From Streptomyces minutiscleroticus (GTDB lineage Bacteria > Actinomycetota > Actinomycetes > Streptomycetales > Streptomycetaceae), in contig NZ_BMVU01000048.1 in assembly GCF_014650875.1 (NCBI RefSeq), positions 1 to 52,770 of the forward strand: a stretch of 52,770 nucleotides of DNA, given 5' to 3'. A program made the position numbers and the translations under genes. Below the pieces are notes generated by a model, which searched no databases, was not told where the DNA came from, and saw only the letters and a list, made by a program, of their open reading frames with translations. Below are positions 42,149-52,633 of this stretch, one piece after another. Position 1 is the stretch's first letter, and each line of letters starts with the position of its first letter.

Positions 42149-42978
42149 CCGAGCACGTGACCGGGGGCCTCGCCCCGGACCCCGCCGCCCAGGACCCCGC
42201 AGAGGAACCCGTCTGCCGCCGGCTCGTGGGCCGCACCGCCGTCGTCACCGGCGCCGGCAGCGGCATCGGGCTGGCCTCCGCGCGCCGGCTGGCCGCCGAG
42301 GGCGCCCACGTCGTCTGCGCCGACGTCGACGAGGAGCGTGGCAAGGCCGCCGCCGAGGAGACCGGCGGCCTCTTCGTACGGACCGACGTCACCGACGCCG
42401 GACAGGTGGAGGCGCTGTTCAAGGCCGCGTACGACACCTACGGCAGCGTCGACGTCGCCTTCAACAACGCGGGCATCTCGCCCCCCGACGACGACTCCAT
42501 CCTGGACACGGGCCTGGAGGCGTGGAAGCGCGTACAGGAGGTCAACCTCACGTCCGTGTACCTGTGCTGCAAGGCGGCCATCCCCTACATGCGCCGCCAG
42601 GGCAGGGGCTCGATCATCAACACCGCGTCGTTCGTGGCCCGGATGGGCGCGGCCACCTCCCAGATCTCGTACACGGCCTCCAAGGGCGGCGTGCTCGCCA
42701 TGTCCCGTGAGCTGGGCGTGCAGTTCGCCCGCGAGGGCATCCGGGTCAACGCCCTGTGCCCGGGGCCGGTGGACACCCCGCTGCTGCGGGAGCTGTTCGC
42801 CAAGGACCCCGAGCGGGCCGCCCGCCGCCTGGTGCACATCCCGGTCGGCCGGTTCGCCCGCGCGGAGGAGATCGCCGCCGCCGTCGCCTTCCTGGCGAGC
42901 GACGACTCCACGTTCGTGAACGCCACCGACTTCCTTGTCGACGGCGGTATCTCGGGTGCCTACGTCACGCCTCTCTGA
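42145..42978 (+). CDS. Short-chain dehydrogenase/reductase
   Basis: 277 residues from GTG 42145. Classical SDR: cofactor motif VTGAGSGIGLASARRLAAEG, NNAG as AFNNAGISPP, and the catalytic YxxxK in SYTASKGGVLAMSRELG. It could oxidise the hydroxyl of gamma-glutamyl-ethanolamine to the aldehyde, feeding the aldehyde dehydrogenase, but this is inferred from gene order. It is translationally coupled to the upstream gene. Its stop codon lies within a -35-like hexamer for the next gene. Confidence 0.92.
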   Translation: MTEHVTGGLAPDPAAQDPAEEPVCRRLVGRTAVVTGAGSGIGLASARRLAAEGAHVVCADVDEERGKAAAEETGGLFVRTDVTDAGQVEALFKAAYDTYGSVDVAFNNAGISPPDDDSILDTGLEAWKRVQEVNLTSVYLCCKAAIPYMRRQGRGSIINTASFVARMGAATSQISYTASKGGVLAMSRELGVQFAREGIRVNALCPGPVDTPLLRELFAKDPERAARRLVHIPVGRFARAEEIAAAVAFLASDDSTFVNATDFLVDGGISGAYVTPL

Positions 42979-43003
42979 CCGGACGCCGTTGTCGGTGTAC
43001 GGT
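42975..43003 (+). promoter_or_regulatory. Putative promoter of the secreted HAD phosphatase: CTGACC, 17 bases, TACGGT
   Basis: CTGACC (42975-42980) includes the SDR stop codon. TACGGT (42998-43003) ends nine bases before ATG 43013, so the message would be nearly leaderless. Confidence 0.45.
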
Positions 43004-43012
43004 CCACATTCC

Positions 43013-44329
<1,317 letters not shown>

Positions 44330-44401
44330 CCACGGGTTTCCGGCCCCGGCGCCCCGGCCCGCCTCTTCGCGGACGGGCGGTGGGGGAGCGGCGAGGGGCC
44401 C

Positions 44402-44407
44402 TAGAGT
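44402..44407 (+). promoter_or_regulatory. -10 element (TAGAGT) of a probable leaderless promoter
   Basis: It ends six bases before ATG 44414. No Shine-Dalgarno lies in that gap. No -35 was recognised. Confidence 0.4.
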
Positions 44408-44413
44408 GCCCGG

Positions 44414-45358
44414 ATGAGCATGACGCCTCCGCCCGGCTGGTACCGCGACCCGTCGGCGCCGTCCGCGGAGCGCTGGTGGGACGGCACCGCCTGGACCGGC
44501 CACCGGCGCACGCCCGGCGCCCCGCCGCTGCCGCCCGCCGGGCCGGGGACGGCCGCGCCGGTCCCGGCCCCGGCGGCCGGAGGCGGGCCGGGCCGCGCCA
44601 AGGGGATCGTCCTCGTCGCCGCCGGGGCCGTCCTGGTCGCCTCGGTCGTCACCGGCGCCGTCGCCCTGAACGGCGGCGACGGCGGCGCCGCGAGGGGACC
44701 GGCCGTCCCGGCGACCACGGCGGGCACCGCCCCCGCGAGCGGCACGACGGCGCCCCCGTCGTCCGGGCCGTCCGCCGGCGCGTCCGGCACCCCCGTCGTC
44801 GTGGACGACCTCAACGGCATCACCCTGCCGGTCCTCGACGGCTGGGAGGAGCCGCGCAACGTCTCCGAGGACGACGTCGTCCTGACCACCCCGGGCACGT
44901 ACGACTGCCCGGGCGACCCCGGCCTGTGCCGGCACGGCAAGGTCTTCTCCCGGACGGTCACGGGCGACGACGAGACCGACCCGCGGGCGCTGGCCGAGGC
45001 CGACATCGAGGAGGCCGCCGACCGCGCGTACGACCGGGACGCGCTCGGCCTGCGCCCGTACGGCGGCATCGAGTCGCACGCCCTCGTCGGGCGGGGACAG
45101 GTCGCGGTGGCGGGCCGCGCCGGGTACTTCGTGCGCTGGCGGGTCACGACGGCGGCCGGACCCGGCGGCTACGTCCAGTCCCTGGCGTTCCCCTCCGGCA
45201 CCGGGTCCCAGGCGCCGGTCGTCGTGCGGTTCGTCCTCGACGCGGGTCCCGGCGGCCCGCCGCTCGCCGACATGGACCGCATCACCGAGGGCATCCGCCC
45301 GGTGGGCGACGCGGACACGGGCGGCGGCGTGGGCAGCAGCGTCGGCCCGTCCCGGTGA
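44414..45358 (+). CDS. DUF2510 membrane protein
   Basis: 314 residues. The N-terminal DUF2510 domain is PPPGWYRDPSAPSAERWWDG. A Pro/Ala linker leads to one membrane segment (about residues 62-83), then a Thr/Ala/Ser-rich linker, and an extracellular domain of about 180 residues with a CPGDPGLC cysteine pair. The function is unknown. It stands alone with a leaderless-type promoter and ends 42 bases from the convergent PLP-enzyme gene. Confidence 0.82.
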   Translation: MSMTPPPGWYRDPSAPSAERWWDGTAWTGHRRTPGAPPLPPAGPGTAAPVPAPAAGGGPGRAKGIVLVAAGAVLVASVVTGAVALNGGDGGAARGPAVPATTAGTAPASGTTAPPSSGPSAGASGTPVVVDDLNGITLPVLDGWEEPRNVSEDDVVLTTPGTYDCPGDPGLCRHGKVFSRTVTGDDETDPRALAEADIEEAADRAYDRDALGLRPYGGIESHALVGRGQVAVAGRAGYFVRWRVTTAAGPGGYVQSLAFPSGTGSQAPVVVRFVLDAGPGGPPLADMDRITEGIRPVGDADTGGGVGSSVGPSR

Positions 45359-45400
45359 CGGCCGCGGACCGGCGCGGCGCCCAGGGGCCGGCGGTGGCGC

Positions 45401-46603
45401 TCAGAGGAAGGTGCGGCCCTCGCCCCGGTACGTCGGCACGGTCGCCGTCACCTTCTCTCCCGACACCAGGTGCAGCGCGTCGAACCGCTCGCACAGCTCA
45501 CCGGCCTTGGCGTGCCGGAACCACACCTTGTCGCCGATGAGCAGGTCGTCGGCCGCGTGCCCGAGCAGCGGCGTCTGCACCTCGCCCGCGCCCTCCTGCG
45601 GGTCGTGGCGCAGCCCCTCCGGCAGGTACGGCACCGGCGACCGGTCCGGGCCCGCCGCGCCCGACGCCGGGTAGCCGCCGCCCAGGACGGTCACGACGCC
45701 GACGCCCGGCCTGCGCACCACGGGCTGCGCGAACAGCGCCGCCGGACGCCCGCGGAACGACGTGTAGTTGTCGAACAGCCGCGGCACGTACAGCCCCGAG
45801 CCGGCCGCGACCTCCGTGACGGCGTCCTCCCCGGCGGTGTGCTGGACGCTGCCCGTCCCGCCGCCGTTGACGAACTCCAGGTCCGGGGCCACCGCCCGCA
45901 GGGCGCGCACCGCCTCCGCCCGCCGCGCGGCGAGCTCCCGGCGGGCCGCCGCCTGCATCAGCCGGACCGCCCGCGAGCGCACCGGCCGCTCCCGCACCGC
46001 GTCACCGACGCCCGCGATGTGCGCCTCGTACGCCATCAGGCCCACCAGCCGGAACCCCGGGCGCCGCACCACCGCGCGGGCCAGCTCGGCCAATTGGGCG
46101 GGGGAGTGCAGGGGCGAGCGCAGCGCGCCGAACCGCACACGCCCGCCGAGCAGCCTGAACGAGGTGTCCAGTTCCAGACAGACCCGCACCTCCTCGCGCC
46201 CGCCGCCCCGCGCCCCGTCGATCAGCCGCAGCTGCGCCGGATCGTCGATCATCACGGTGACGGCCGCCGCCAGCTTGGGGTCCGCGGCCAGCTCGGCGTA
46301 CGCGGCGCGGTCGGCCGACGGATAGGCGAGCAGCACGTCGTCGAAGCCGGACCGGGCCAGCCACAGGGACTCGGCGAGCGTGTACGACATGACCCCCGAG
46401 AAGCCGTCGCGCGCCAGGACCCGTTCGAGCAGGGCGCGGCAGCGCACGGACTTGCTCGCGACCCGGACCGGCTTGCCCGCCGCCCTGCGGACCAGGTCGT
46501 CCGCGTTGGCGTCGAAGGCGCCCAGGTCCACGATCGCCAGCGGGGCGTCGAGATGGGCGGTGGCCCGGTCGTAACGGGCCCGGTCGGCGGCGCGCGCAGT
46601 CAT
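45401..46603 (-). CDS. PLP-dependent amino acid deaminase/aldolase (D-threonine aldolase/alanine racemase N-terminal fold)
   Basis: 400 residues from ATG 46603. The PLP lysine is in KPVRVASKSVRC near residue 55. The barrel continues with SYTLAESLWLARSGFDDVLLAYPS and the substrate end with FVNGGGTGSVQHT. The C-terminal domain is of the D-serine dehydratase/aldolase type with a KVWFRHAKAGELCERF metal-site region. The reaction is probably cleavage or deamination of a D-hydroxy amino acid; which one is not known. It diverges from the proline-rich protein gene. Confidence 0.88.
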   Translation of the reverse strand: MTARAADRARYDRATAHLDAPLAIVDLGAFDANADDLVRRAAGKPVRVASKSVRCRALLERVLARDGFSGVMSYTLAESLWLARSGFDDVLLAYPSADRAAYAELAADPKLAAAVTVMIDDPAQLRLIDGARGGGREEVRVCLELDTSFRLLGGRVRFGALRSPLHSPAQLAELARAVVRRPGFRLVGLMAYEAHIAGVGDAVRERPVRSRAVRLMQAAARRELAARRAEAVRALRAVAPDLEFVNGGGTGSVQHTAGEDAVTEVAAGSGLYVPRLFDNYTSFRGRPAALFAQPVVRRPGVGVVTVLGGGYPASGAAGPDRSPVPYLPEGLRHDPQEGAGEVQTPLLGHAADDLLIGDKVWFRHAKAGELCERFDALHLVSGEKVTATVPTYRGEGRTFL

Positions 46604-46789
46604 GCGGGCAGCCTGCCAGACAGGACTACCACGGGGTAGGGGGACGTTCCCGGGCAGATGCCCCGGGCTCGCGCACTGGTTCCCATCCGCACAGCGGCAA
46701 CCCGTAGAGTGACGCGCACGCGGGCGGGAACGGACTCCCGGAACGCCCGCGGCAGACGGGTCGCCCGGAGACGACGGAACGGGGGGTGC

Positions 46790-49168
46790 ATGAGCACGGA
46801 AGCGCGGCGCGCCTCCATCCCTCCGCGCCCGGTCGCACCGCCGTCGAGGCCCCCGGCGGCCCCGGACGCACCGGCCGCGCCGGACGCACCGGCCCCCTCG
46901 GACGTGTCGCCGCCCGGTCTTCCGCCCCTGCCGTCCGCCGTGCCGCCCGGGGGCGCGGCGGTGCCGGGCGGAGGTCCGGGGACCGGTCCCGGCGGCCCGG
47001 GCGACGGCCGCCGCGCGCAGAGACCGGGCACGGAACCCGGCGCTCCGTCCGCACGCACCGACGGCGAGACCTCGGGCGTTCCCGGTACGCGGGCCCCGCG
47101 GACACCGGGTGCGACGGCGCCGCACGCCGCCGGCACGCCGGGCGGACGGCGGGAGCGGACGGACGGGGACGCCTTCCCGGGCGTCGCCTCTGCGAACACC
47201 GGCAGCGGAAGAACCGGCTCTTCCCCGACGGGCCTCCCCTCGGCGCGCCGTCCGGACGGCGCGCGCGGCGACGGGAGCCGCCGCGGGTCCGGAGCGGCGA
47301 AGACCGACGGGGCCGGCGAAGGGCCCGCGGGCACCGGGGCCGCCGTGGCCGGTACCGGCCCCGGGCGTCCGGACCCGGAGCCGAGGCAGGACCCGTACCA
47401 GGAGCCGTGGCAGGACCGATACGGGCGGCAGGACCCGTACGGGACGTACGGGAGCCCGCGCCGCGAGGCGTCCCCGCGGGCCGGACGCGACACGGACCGC
47501 GGGCCCGGCGCCGGGCGGGGCGGCCGGGCCTCGTCGCCGCCGCCTCCGCCGGCCTCCGCCCGGTTCCCCGACGCGCCGCCGTCGGTGGGAGGGGCCGCCC
47601 CGCGCACCGACGCCCCGGCGGTCCCGCCGCGCCCGGCGTCGCAGCCGCGAACGGGCCGGGACGCCGTGCCCCCTCCGGCCCGTCCCACGGCGCCGCCGAA
47701 GCCGGCCGCGCCGCCGCGCCCGGCCACGGCGCCTTCGCACGACCAGGACGGCGGCGCGGGCGTGGTGTACCGGCGGGTCCCGCCGGGGGGCACGACCGGC
47801 CCGGACCGGACCGGCGCTCCGCCGCACCGCACCGCCGCGGGCGCCCCCGCCGGCGCCCCGGACCCCGCGCGCCGTACGGGTGCCGCAGACCGTGCGGACC
47901 GCGAGGGCTTCACAGGCCGTGCGGATGGTGCGGGTTCCATGGATCGTGCGGGTTCCATGGACCGTGCGAGTTTCACTGATCGTGCGGACCGTGCAGGCTT
48001 CACAGGCCGTGCGGATGGTGCGGGCTCCACGGACCGTGCGGCCGCTCCGGGTGCGCCCGTCTCCGCCTCTCTCCGGGGTACGCCCGTGCCCGAGGAGCGC
48101 CCCGACGAGGCCACGCACCGTCTGCGCCCGGTCCCCGCGGAGCCGGCCGCCCCGGACGCCGCCCGGCCGGGCGCCGGGGGACGGGGAACCGCCCCCGCCC
48201 GGCCCGTACCGCCCGCACGGCACCCGCAGGTCCCGCGCCCCGCGGCTCCGCCGCCCGCCACCGGACCGGCCGCCGACGCGCCGACCGCCCACGCGCCCCG
48301 TCCCGCCCCCGGCGTCGACCCGGTGCTGGGCACCGCCACCGGCCGGCCCTTCTTCTCCCTGGGGCACCCGGACACCGGCGACCGCGACACCACGCGGCCG
48401 CGGCCCGGCACGCGCGCCGGAGCGCGCGCGGCGGCCGCCGCGGCCTGCCTCGTGCTGGGGCTCGGCCTCATCGGCGGCGCCGTCACCGGCAGTTGGCTGA
48501 CCGGCGACGAGGCGGGCGCGGCGGGCGGGCGCGAGGGCTTCGCCGCCGCCGGCGACCTCTGGCACAGCGTCCCCGTCGACACCCTCTTCCCGCCGACCGT
48601 CGACGGGGAGGGCGCGGGACCTGGCGGCGCCGACCGCACCTGGACGCGGGTCGCCGTCGCGCCCGACAGCGGCTGCGAGGGCGCGTTCGACCCGCTGCTG
48701 CGCAAGGCCCTCGCCCCGGCCGGCTGCCTGAGGCTGCTGCGCGCGACCTACACGGACGCCACCCGCAGCCACGTCACCACCGTGGGGCTGCTGTTCACCA
48801 AGGCGGACCCCGCGACCACGGCGGCGCTGCGCAAGCGGTTCGAGGACGGAGGGCTCGACCGGCGCGGCGACCTGATGCCCCGCCCGTACGCGGCGAAGGA
48901 CACCGTCGCGGCCGGCTTCGGCGACGAGCAGCGCGCCGCGTGGACGATCTCGGTGCTGACCGACGCCCCGGTCGTGGTCTACGCGGTCTCCGGCTTCGCC
49001 GACGGCCGCACCGTCGCCGACCCCCGGCCCGCCGCCGAGGCCATGCGGGCCGACGCCACCACCGCCCCCGCACAAGCGGGCCTCGGCCACGAGGCGCAGG
49101 GCCTCGCCGACCGCGTCGAGCGCGGTCTGCGCAGAATCGCCGACCCGGCCACGGAGACGCCCTCATGA
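46790..49168 (+). CDS. Large proline/glycine-rich membrane protein with extracellular domain
   Basis: 792 residues. About 540 residues are Pro/Gly/Arg/Ala-rich and disordered, with imperfect internal repeats (47906-48040). One membrane segment near residues 543-568 is followed by a 220-residue extracellular domain with Cys residues (DSGCEGAFDP and AGCLRLLRATYTD). No family is recognised. The stop codon overlaps the start of a mycosin-like protease, so the two are coupled and may work together. Codons in the repeats end in T or A more than elsewhere. ATG 46790 follows GGGGGGTGC. Confidence 0.8.
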   Translation: MSTEARRASIPPRPVAPPSRPPAAPDAPAAPDAPAPSDVSPPGLPPLPSAVPPGGAAVPGGGPGTGPGGPGDGRRAQRPGTEPGAPSARTDGETSGVPGTRAPRTPGATAPHAAGTPGGRRERTDGDAFPGVASANTGSGRTGSSPTGLPSARRPDGARGDGSRRGSGAAKTDGAGEGPAGTGAAVAGTGPGRPDPEPRQDPYQEPWQDRYGRQDPYGTYGSPRREASPRAGRDTDRGPGAGRGGRASSPPPPPASARFPDAPPSVGGAAPRTDAPAVPPRPASQPRTGRDAVPPPARPTAPPKPAAPPRPATAPSHDQDGGAGVVYRRVPPGGTTGPDRTGAPPHRTAAGAPAGAPDPARRTGAADRADREGFTGRADGAGSMDRAGSMDRASFTDRADRAGFTGRADGAGSTDRAAAPGAPVSASLRGTPVPEERPDEATHRLRPVPAEPAAPDAARPGAGGRGTAPARPVPPARHPQVPRPAAPPPATGPAADAPTAHAPRPAPGVDPVLGTATGRPFFSLGHPDTGDRDTTRPRPGTRAGARAAAAAACLVLGLGLIGGAVTGSWLTGDEAGAAGGREGFAAAGDLWHSVPVDTLFPPTVDGEGAGPGGADRTWTRVAVAPDSGCEGAFDPLLRKALAPAGCLRLLRATYTDATRSHVTTVGLLFTKADPATTAALRKRFEDGGLDRRGDLMPRPYAAKDTVAAGFGDEQRAAWTISVLTDAPVVVYAVSGFADGRTVADPRPAAEAMRADATTAPAQAGLGHEAQGLADRVERGLRRIADPATETPS
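47906..48040 (+). repeat. In-frame imperfect repeats in the proline-rich gene
   Basis: A 29-base sequence at 47906-47934 recurs exactly at 47996-48024 (period 90 bases, 30 codons). Within it, GTGCGGGTTCCATGGAYC occurs twice with an 18-base period. The encoded peptides are variants of GRADGAGSMDRA. Confidence 0.7.
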
Positions 49169-50412
49169 CCCGCAAGGCAGGCACGCCCCGCAGGAGACGC
49201 GCGGCAGGCACGCCCCGCGGGGCCGGAACCGCTCGCAGGGCCGGACCGCTCGGCGTCCTGCTCGCCGCCGCACTCGTGCTGCCGCCGTCCACCGCGGCGT
49301 ACGCGGACGGCATCCGCGCCAAGGAGTGGGCCCTGGAGGCGATGCGCACCACCGCGGCATGGCAGACCACCAAGGGCGAGGGCGTCACCGTCGCCGTGCT
49401 GGACACCGGCGTCGACGACCAGCACCCCGACCTGGAGGGCAACGTCCTGCAGGGCAAGGACATGGTCGGCTTCGGGGCGGGGCGCGGCGACCGGGCCTGG
49501 GCCCGGCACGGCACCGCGATGGCGGGCATCATCGCGGGCCACGGCCACGGTCCCGGCGGCACCGACGGCGTCCTCGGTGTCGCCCCCGAGGCCCGCATCC
49601 TGCCCGTACGGGTGATCCTGGAGGACGGCGACTCCGCGCGCGCCCGGGCCCGCAGCACCCGGGGCAACGCGCTCGCCGACGGCATCCGCTGGGCCGCCGA
49701 CCACGGCGCCGACGTCATCAACCTCTCCCTCGGCGACGACTCCAAGTCCGCGCACCCCGAGCCCGCCGAGGACGAGGCCGTGCAGTACGCCCTGAGGAAG
49801 GGGGCCGTCGTCGTCGCCTCGGCCGGCAACGGCGGGGAGAAGGGCGACCACATCTCGTACCCGGCGGCCTACCCGGGCGTCGTCGTGGCGACGGCCGTCG
49901 ACCGCTACGGCACCCGCGCCTCGTTCTCCACCCGCCGCTGGTACGCCACCGTCAGCGCGCCCGGCGTCGACATCGTCATAGCGGACCCGGACGGCAAGTA
50001 CTACGAGGGCTGGGGCACCAGCGCCGCCTCCGCGTTCGTCTCCGGCGCGGTCGCGCTGATCAGGGCCGCCCACCCCGACCTGACGCCGGCGCAGATCAAG
50101 CGGCTCCTGGAGGACACGGCCCGGGACGCGCCCGGCGACGGCCGCGACGACTCGCGCGGCTTCGGCTTCGTCGACCCCGCGGCGGCCATCGAGGCGGGCG
50201 GGCGGCTCGCCCCCGAGCGTGCGCGCCCGGCCGCGCACGCGGGCACGTACTTCGGCGACGGGCCCGACGCGGCTCGGGACGACGAGGGCGTGTCCGGCTG
50301 GGTCGGCCTGTCCGCCGGCGGCCTCGGCGTGCTGCTGCTGGCCGCGGCGGTCGTCCTGTGGCGCGGTCGAGGAGGCGCGCGCCCCCACGACACGCGCCCC
50401 CTCGAGTTCTAG
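49165..50412 (+). CDS. S8 subtilisin-family serine protease, mycosin-like, membrane-anchored
   Basis: 415 residues. A basic N-terminus and hydrophobic signal segment (about residues 28-48) precede an S8 domain: Asp in VAVLDTGVDDQHPDL, His in RHGTAMAGIIAG, Ser in GTSAASAFVSG. The C-terminus has a Ser/Gly/Ala-rich stretch and one membrane segment (about residues 380-402) with a cytosolic tail, the layout of type VII-secretion mycosins. No ESX components lie in this window. It overlaps the preceding gene by four bases. Confidence 0.92.
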   Translation: MTRKAGTPRRRRAAGTPRGAGTARRAGPLGVLLAAALVLPPSTAAYADGIRAKEWALEAMRTTAAWQTTKGEGVTVAVLDTGVDDQHPDLEGNVLQGKDMVGFGAGRGDRAWARHGTAMAGIIAGHGHGPGGTDGVLGVAPEARILPVRVILEDGDSARARARSTRGNALADGIRWAADHGADVINLSLGDDSKSAHPEPAEDEAVQYALRKGAVVVASAGNGGEKGDHISYPAAYPGVVVATAVDRYGTRASFSTRRWYATVSAPGVDIVIADPDGKYYEGWGTSAASAFVSGAVALIRAAHPDLTPAQIKRLLEDTARDAPGDGRDDSRGFGFVDPAAAIEAGGRLAPERARPAAHAGTYFGDGPDAARDDEGVSGWVGLSAGGLGVLLLAAAVVLWRGRGGARPHDTRPLEF

Positions 50413-50624
50413 CGCCCCCGCTTCTTTCCGCGCACCACTGGCCGTTTCAGGCCACGAAGGTGATCGTTCCGGCCCGCAACGCGACCGCCCTCCGGCCCGC
50501 AACACGACCGTCCCGGATCGCCCCGCACCCATCGGTCCCGCGGGCCGGGCCGACCCGTCCCGGGCCGACCCGCCCCGTACCGGTCCGTTCCGCACCTGCC
50601 CGTTCCCGGACCCGCCCGCCCCCG
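50413..50624. other. C-rich spacer with short direct repeats between convergent genes
   Basis: 212 bases. A 20-base unit at 50468-50487 recurs at 50491-50510 with one mismatch (period 23), and GGGCCGACCCG occurs twice further on. No gene or clear terminator was seen. Confidence 0.5.
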
Positions 50625-51593
50625 CTACGACCCTGCGCCGCCCAGCGCCGAGACGGCCGCCCGCGCCGCCGCCTCGACCAGCGCGACGCCCTGCTCCTTG
50701 GTGGAGTTGCCGTCGGACAACACGGCGACCAGGTACTCCCGCCCGTCCGCGGTCACCCGCCCGATGCTGTTGACGTCCCACAGCCCCGTCGTGCTCCGCG
50801 CCAGCCAGCCGTTCTTCAGGGCCCACCCGGACCCCGCCGCTGACACGCCCCAGGCCTGGTCCTCCACCACGCTCTCCATCAGACCCTGCAGATACGTGCG
50901 CGAGGTCTCGCTCAGTTCCGAGTCGCCGTCGGCGCCGAACACCTGCCTCAGCAGGACGAGCTGGTCGGCGGCCGTGGTCTGCGTCAGCCCCCACAGCCCG
51001 CCTTCGCCGCCCTCGGTGGCGGTGAGCCCGAACCGCTCGTTGGCGGCGTCCAGCCCCGCCGCCCGCCCGATCACCGCCCACAGCGCCGAGGCGGAGGCGT
51101 TGTCGCTGTTCTCGATCATCGCGGTGGCGTACGCGCGCTCCTGCGCCGTCGGTCCGCGCCCCGCGTCCTGCGCCTGGAGCAGCAGCGCCGCCAGGATGTC
51201 GACCTTCACGATGCTCGCCGTGTCGAACGCCCCGTCGCCGTACACCGCGCCGTCCCCGGACGACGGGTCCAGCACCGCGACCGACACCGCCGCCCCGTCC
51301 TCCGGGGCCACGGCCGCCATCGCGTCCGCGAGCAGTCCGTCCGTGTCCGGCGCGGGGGCCGCCACTCGTTCCACCGATGCCTCCGACCTCGTGCTCTTCG
51401 ACGCATCCGACGACCGCGACGTCCTGGAGGACGATACGAGGTCCGCTCCGGTGTGCGCCTGCGCCCGTACGTACACGGTGCCGGCGGCCGCGGCGCCGAC
51501 GAGGACGGCGCAGGCCGCCGCCGTGCGGACGAGGGCCCGACGGCGCCGGGGCGGCTCGGCGCCGTGCCGGCGGCGCGTTCTTCGGGAGTCCAT
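50625..51593 (-). CDS. Exported class-A beta-lactamase-like serine hydrolase
   Basis: 322 residues. An Arg-rich start and one hydrophobic segment (about residues 22-44) act as signal or anchor, followed by a Ser-rich linker. The penicillin-recognising fold has SIVK (the SxxK nucleophile), SDN in IENSDNASAS, and KNG in place of KTG. A Glu-rich omega loop typical of true beta-lactamases is not obvious, so it may be a related carboxypeptidase-like hydrolase rather than a resistance enzyme. It diverges from the sseB-like gene. Confidence 0.85.
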   Translation of the reverse strand: MDSRRTRRRHGAEPPRRRRALVRTAAACAVLVGAAAAGTVYVRAQAHTGADLVSSSRTSRSSDASKSTRSEASVERVAAPAPDTDGLLADAMAAVAPEDGAAVSVAVLDPSSGDGAVYGDGAFDTASIVKVDILAALLLQAQDAGRGPTAQERAYATAMIENSDNASASALWAVIGRAAGLDAANERFGLTATEGGEGGLWGLTQTTAADQLVLLRQVFGADGDSELSETSRTYLQGLMESVVEDQAWGVSAAGSGWALKNGWLARSTTGLWDVNSIGRVTADGREYLVAVLSDGNSTKEQGVALVEAAARAAVSALGGAGS

Positions 51594-51727
51594 GCCGCGA
51601 TGCTCGGACGCGGCCCTGTGCGCGGGGTCGGATCCGGGTGAGACACCGGTCAGGGAATCCTGAGAAACCGATGAGTCGTATCAGCGCCTTGTCGCACACG
51701 CGGGACGGGACCGGCTCCGGCCACCGA

Positions 51728-51733
51728 TAGGGT
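51728..51733 (+). promoter_or_regulatory. -10 element (TAGGGT) of a probable leaderless promoter for sseB
   Basis: It ends eight bases before GTG 51742. No Shine-Dalgarno is present in between. Confidence 0.4.
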
Positions 51734-51741
51734 CGGTCCCC

Positions 51742-52473
51742 GTGGCGAACAAGAACATTCCCGACCCCGGCTACTCCGACGACGACGGCTCCGCCGACCC
51801 CCGGCTGGCCGCCGCGCTCGCGGCCTGGGCGCAGGACCGCACCGCGCACGAACCGGTCCTCGCGGCGCTGGCGGGCGCCCGGCTCCTCGTCCCCGTGGTC
51901 GCGGTGCTCGGCGAGGTCGAAGAGGACGAGCACGGGCTGCGCCGGGAGAAGACCAGCGACATGGCGGTCCCGACGCTGCGGGCGGGCAGCCGTACGGCCC
52001 TGCCGGCCTTCACCTCCACGGACAGCCTCGCCCGGTGGGACCCCCAGGCCCGGCCCGTCGCCGTCCCCCTGCAGCAGGCGCTGCGGGCCGCCGCCCACGA
52101 GAACGCGGACACGATCGTGCTCGACCTCGCGGGCCCGGTGCCCTACGAGCTCACGGGGCCCGCGCTGCGCGCCGTCGCCGAGGGCCGCACGAGCGCGGAC
52201 CCGATGGACGACCCGGCCGTGATCGAGGCGGTGCGGGCGGCGCTGCACGCGGTGCCGTCGGTGCTCGCCGCGTACCTGCACGAGGGGGACACCGACGGCA
52301 CCCTCGCCCTCGTCATGACCCCGTCCGCGAGCGCCGCCGAGACCGCGCGCGCCCTCACCCAGGAGCTCGCCGCCGACGAGACGCTGCGGGCCCGCCTGGT
52401 GCGCGGCCTCGACCTGATGTTCCTGGCGCCCCACGTCATGCCGGAGGGCGAGCCGCTGTACGCGCGCGACTGA
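51742..52473 (+). CDS. sseB: SseB-family protein
   Basis: 243 residues from GTG 51742. The SseB N-terminal domain spans about residues 15-120 (LAALAGARLLVPVVAVLGEVEEDE, then LPAFTSTDSLARWDP), and an SseB-like C-terminal half follows. In E. coli SseB was named for enhanced serine sensitivity; the molecular function is unknown. No signal peptide or membrane segment was seen. It is followed by a terminator. Confidence 0.85.
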   Translation: MANKNIPDPGYSDDDGSADPRLAAALAAWAQDRTAHEPVLAALAGARLLVPVVAVLGEVEEDEHGLRREKTSDMAVPTLRAGSRTALPAFTSTDSLARWDPQARPVAVPLQQALRAAAHENADTIVLDLAGPVPYELTGPALRAVAEGRTSADPMDDPAVIEAVRAALHAVPSVLAAYLHEGDTDGTLALVMTPSASAAETARALTQELAADETLRARLVRGLDLMFLAPHVMPEGEPLYARD

Positions 52474-52582
52474 GCGCCCGGGCCGCGTCGGGCGGGCGGT
52501 ACGGAAAGCCGCGAGCGGGGGACCGGCCGCCCCGCGCGCGGCGGACGGCGGCGCCGCCTCCCGCGGGCGGGAGTGCGCGGCC

Positions 52583-52620
52583 GACCTGCCCGGCCGCCGC
52601 GGAGGACGGCCGGGCAGGTC
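52583..52620. terminator. Terminator after sseB
   Basis: GACCTGCCCGGCCG (52583-52596) pairs perfectly with CGGCCGGGCAGGTC (52607-52620), followed by TTCT. Confidence 0.75.
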
Positions 52621-52633
52621 TTCTGACCGCAGA

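Noticed and set aside
48979..52434. Very long minus-strand open frame opposite the protease and sseB genes
   Set aside because: It is antisense to clear coding genes and out of frame with the real beta-lactamase-like gene; its translation is low complexity.
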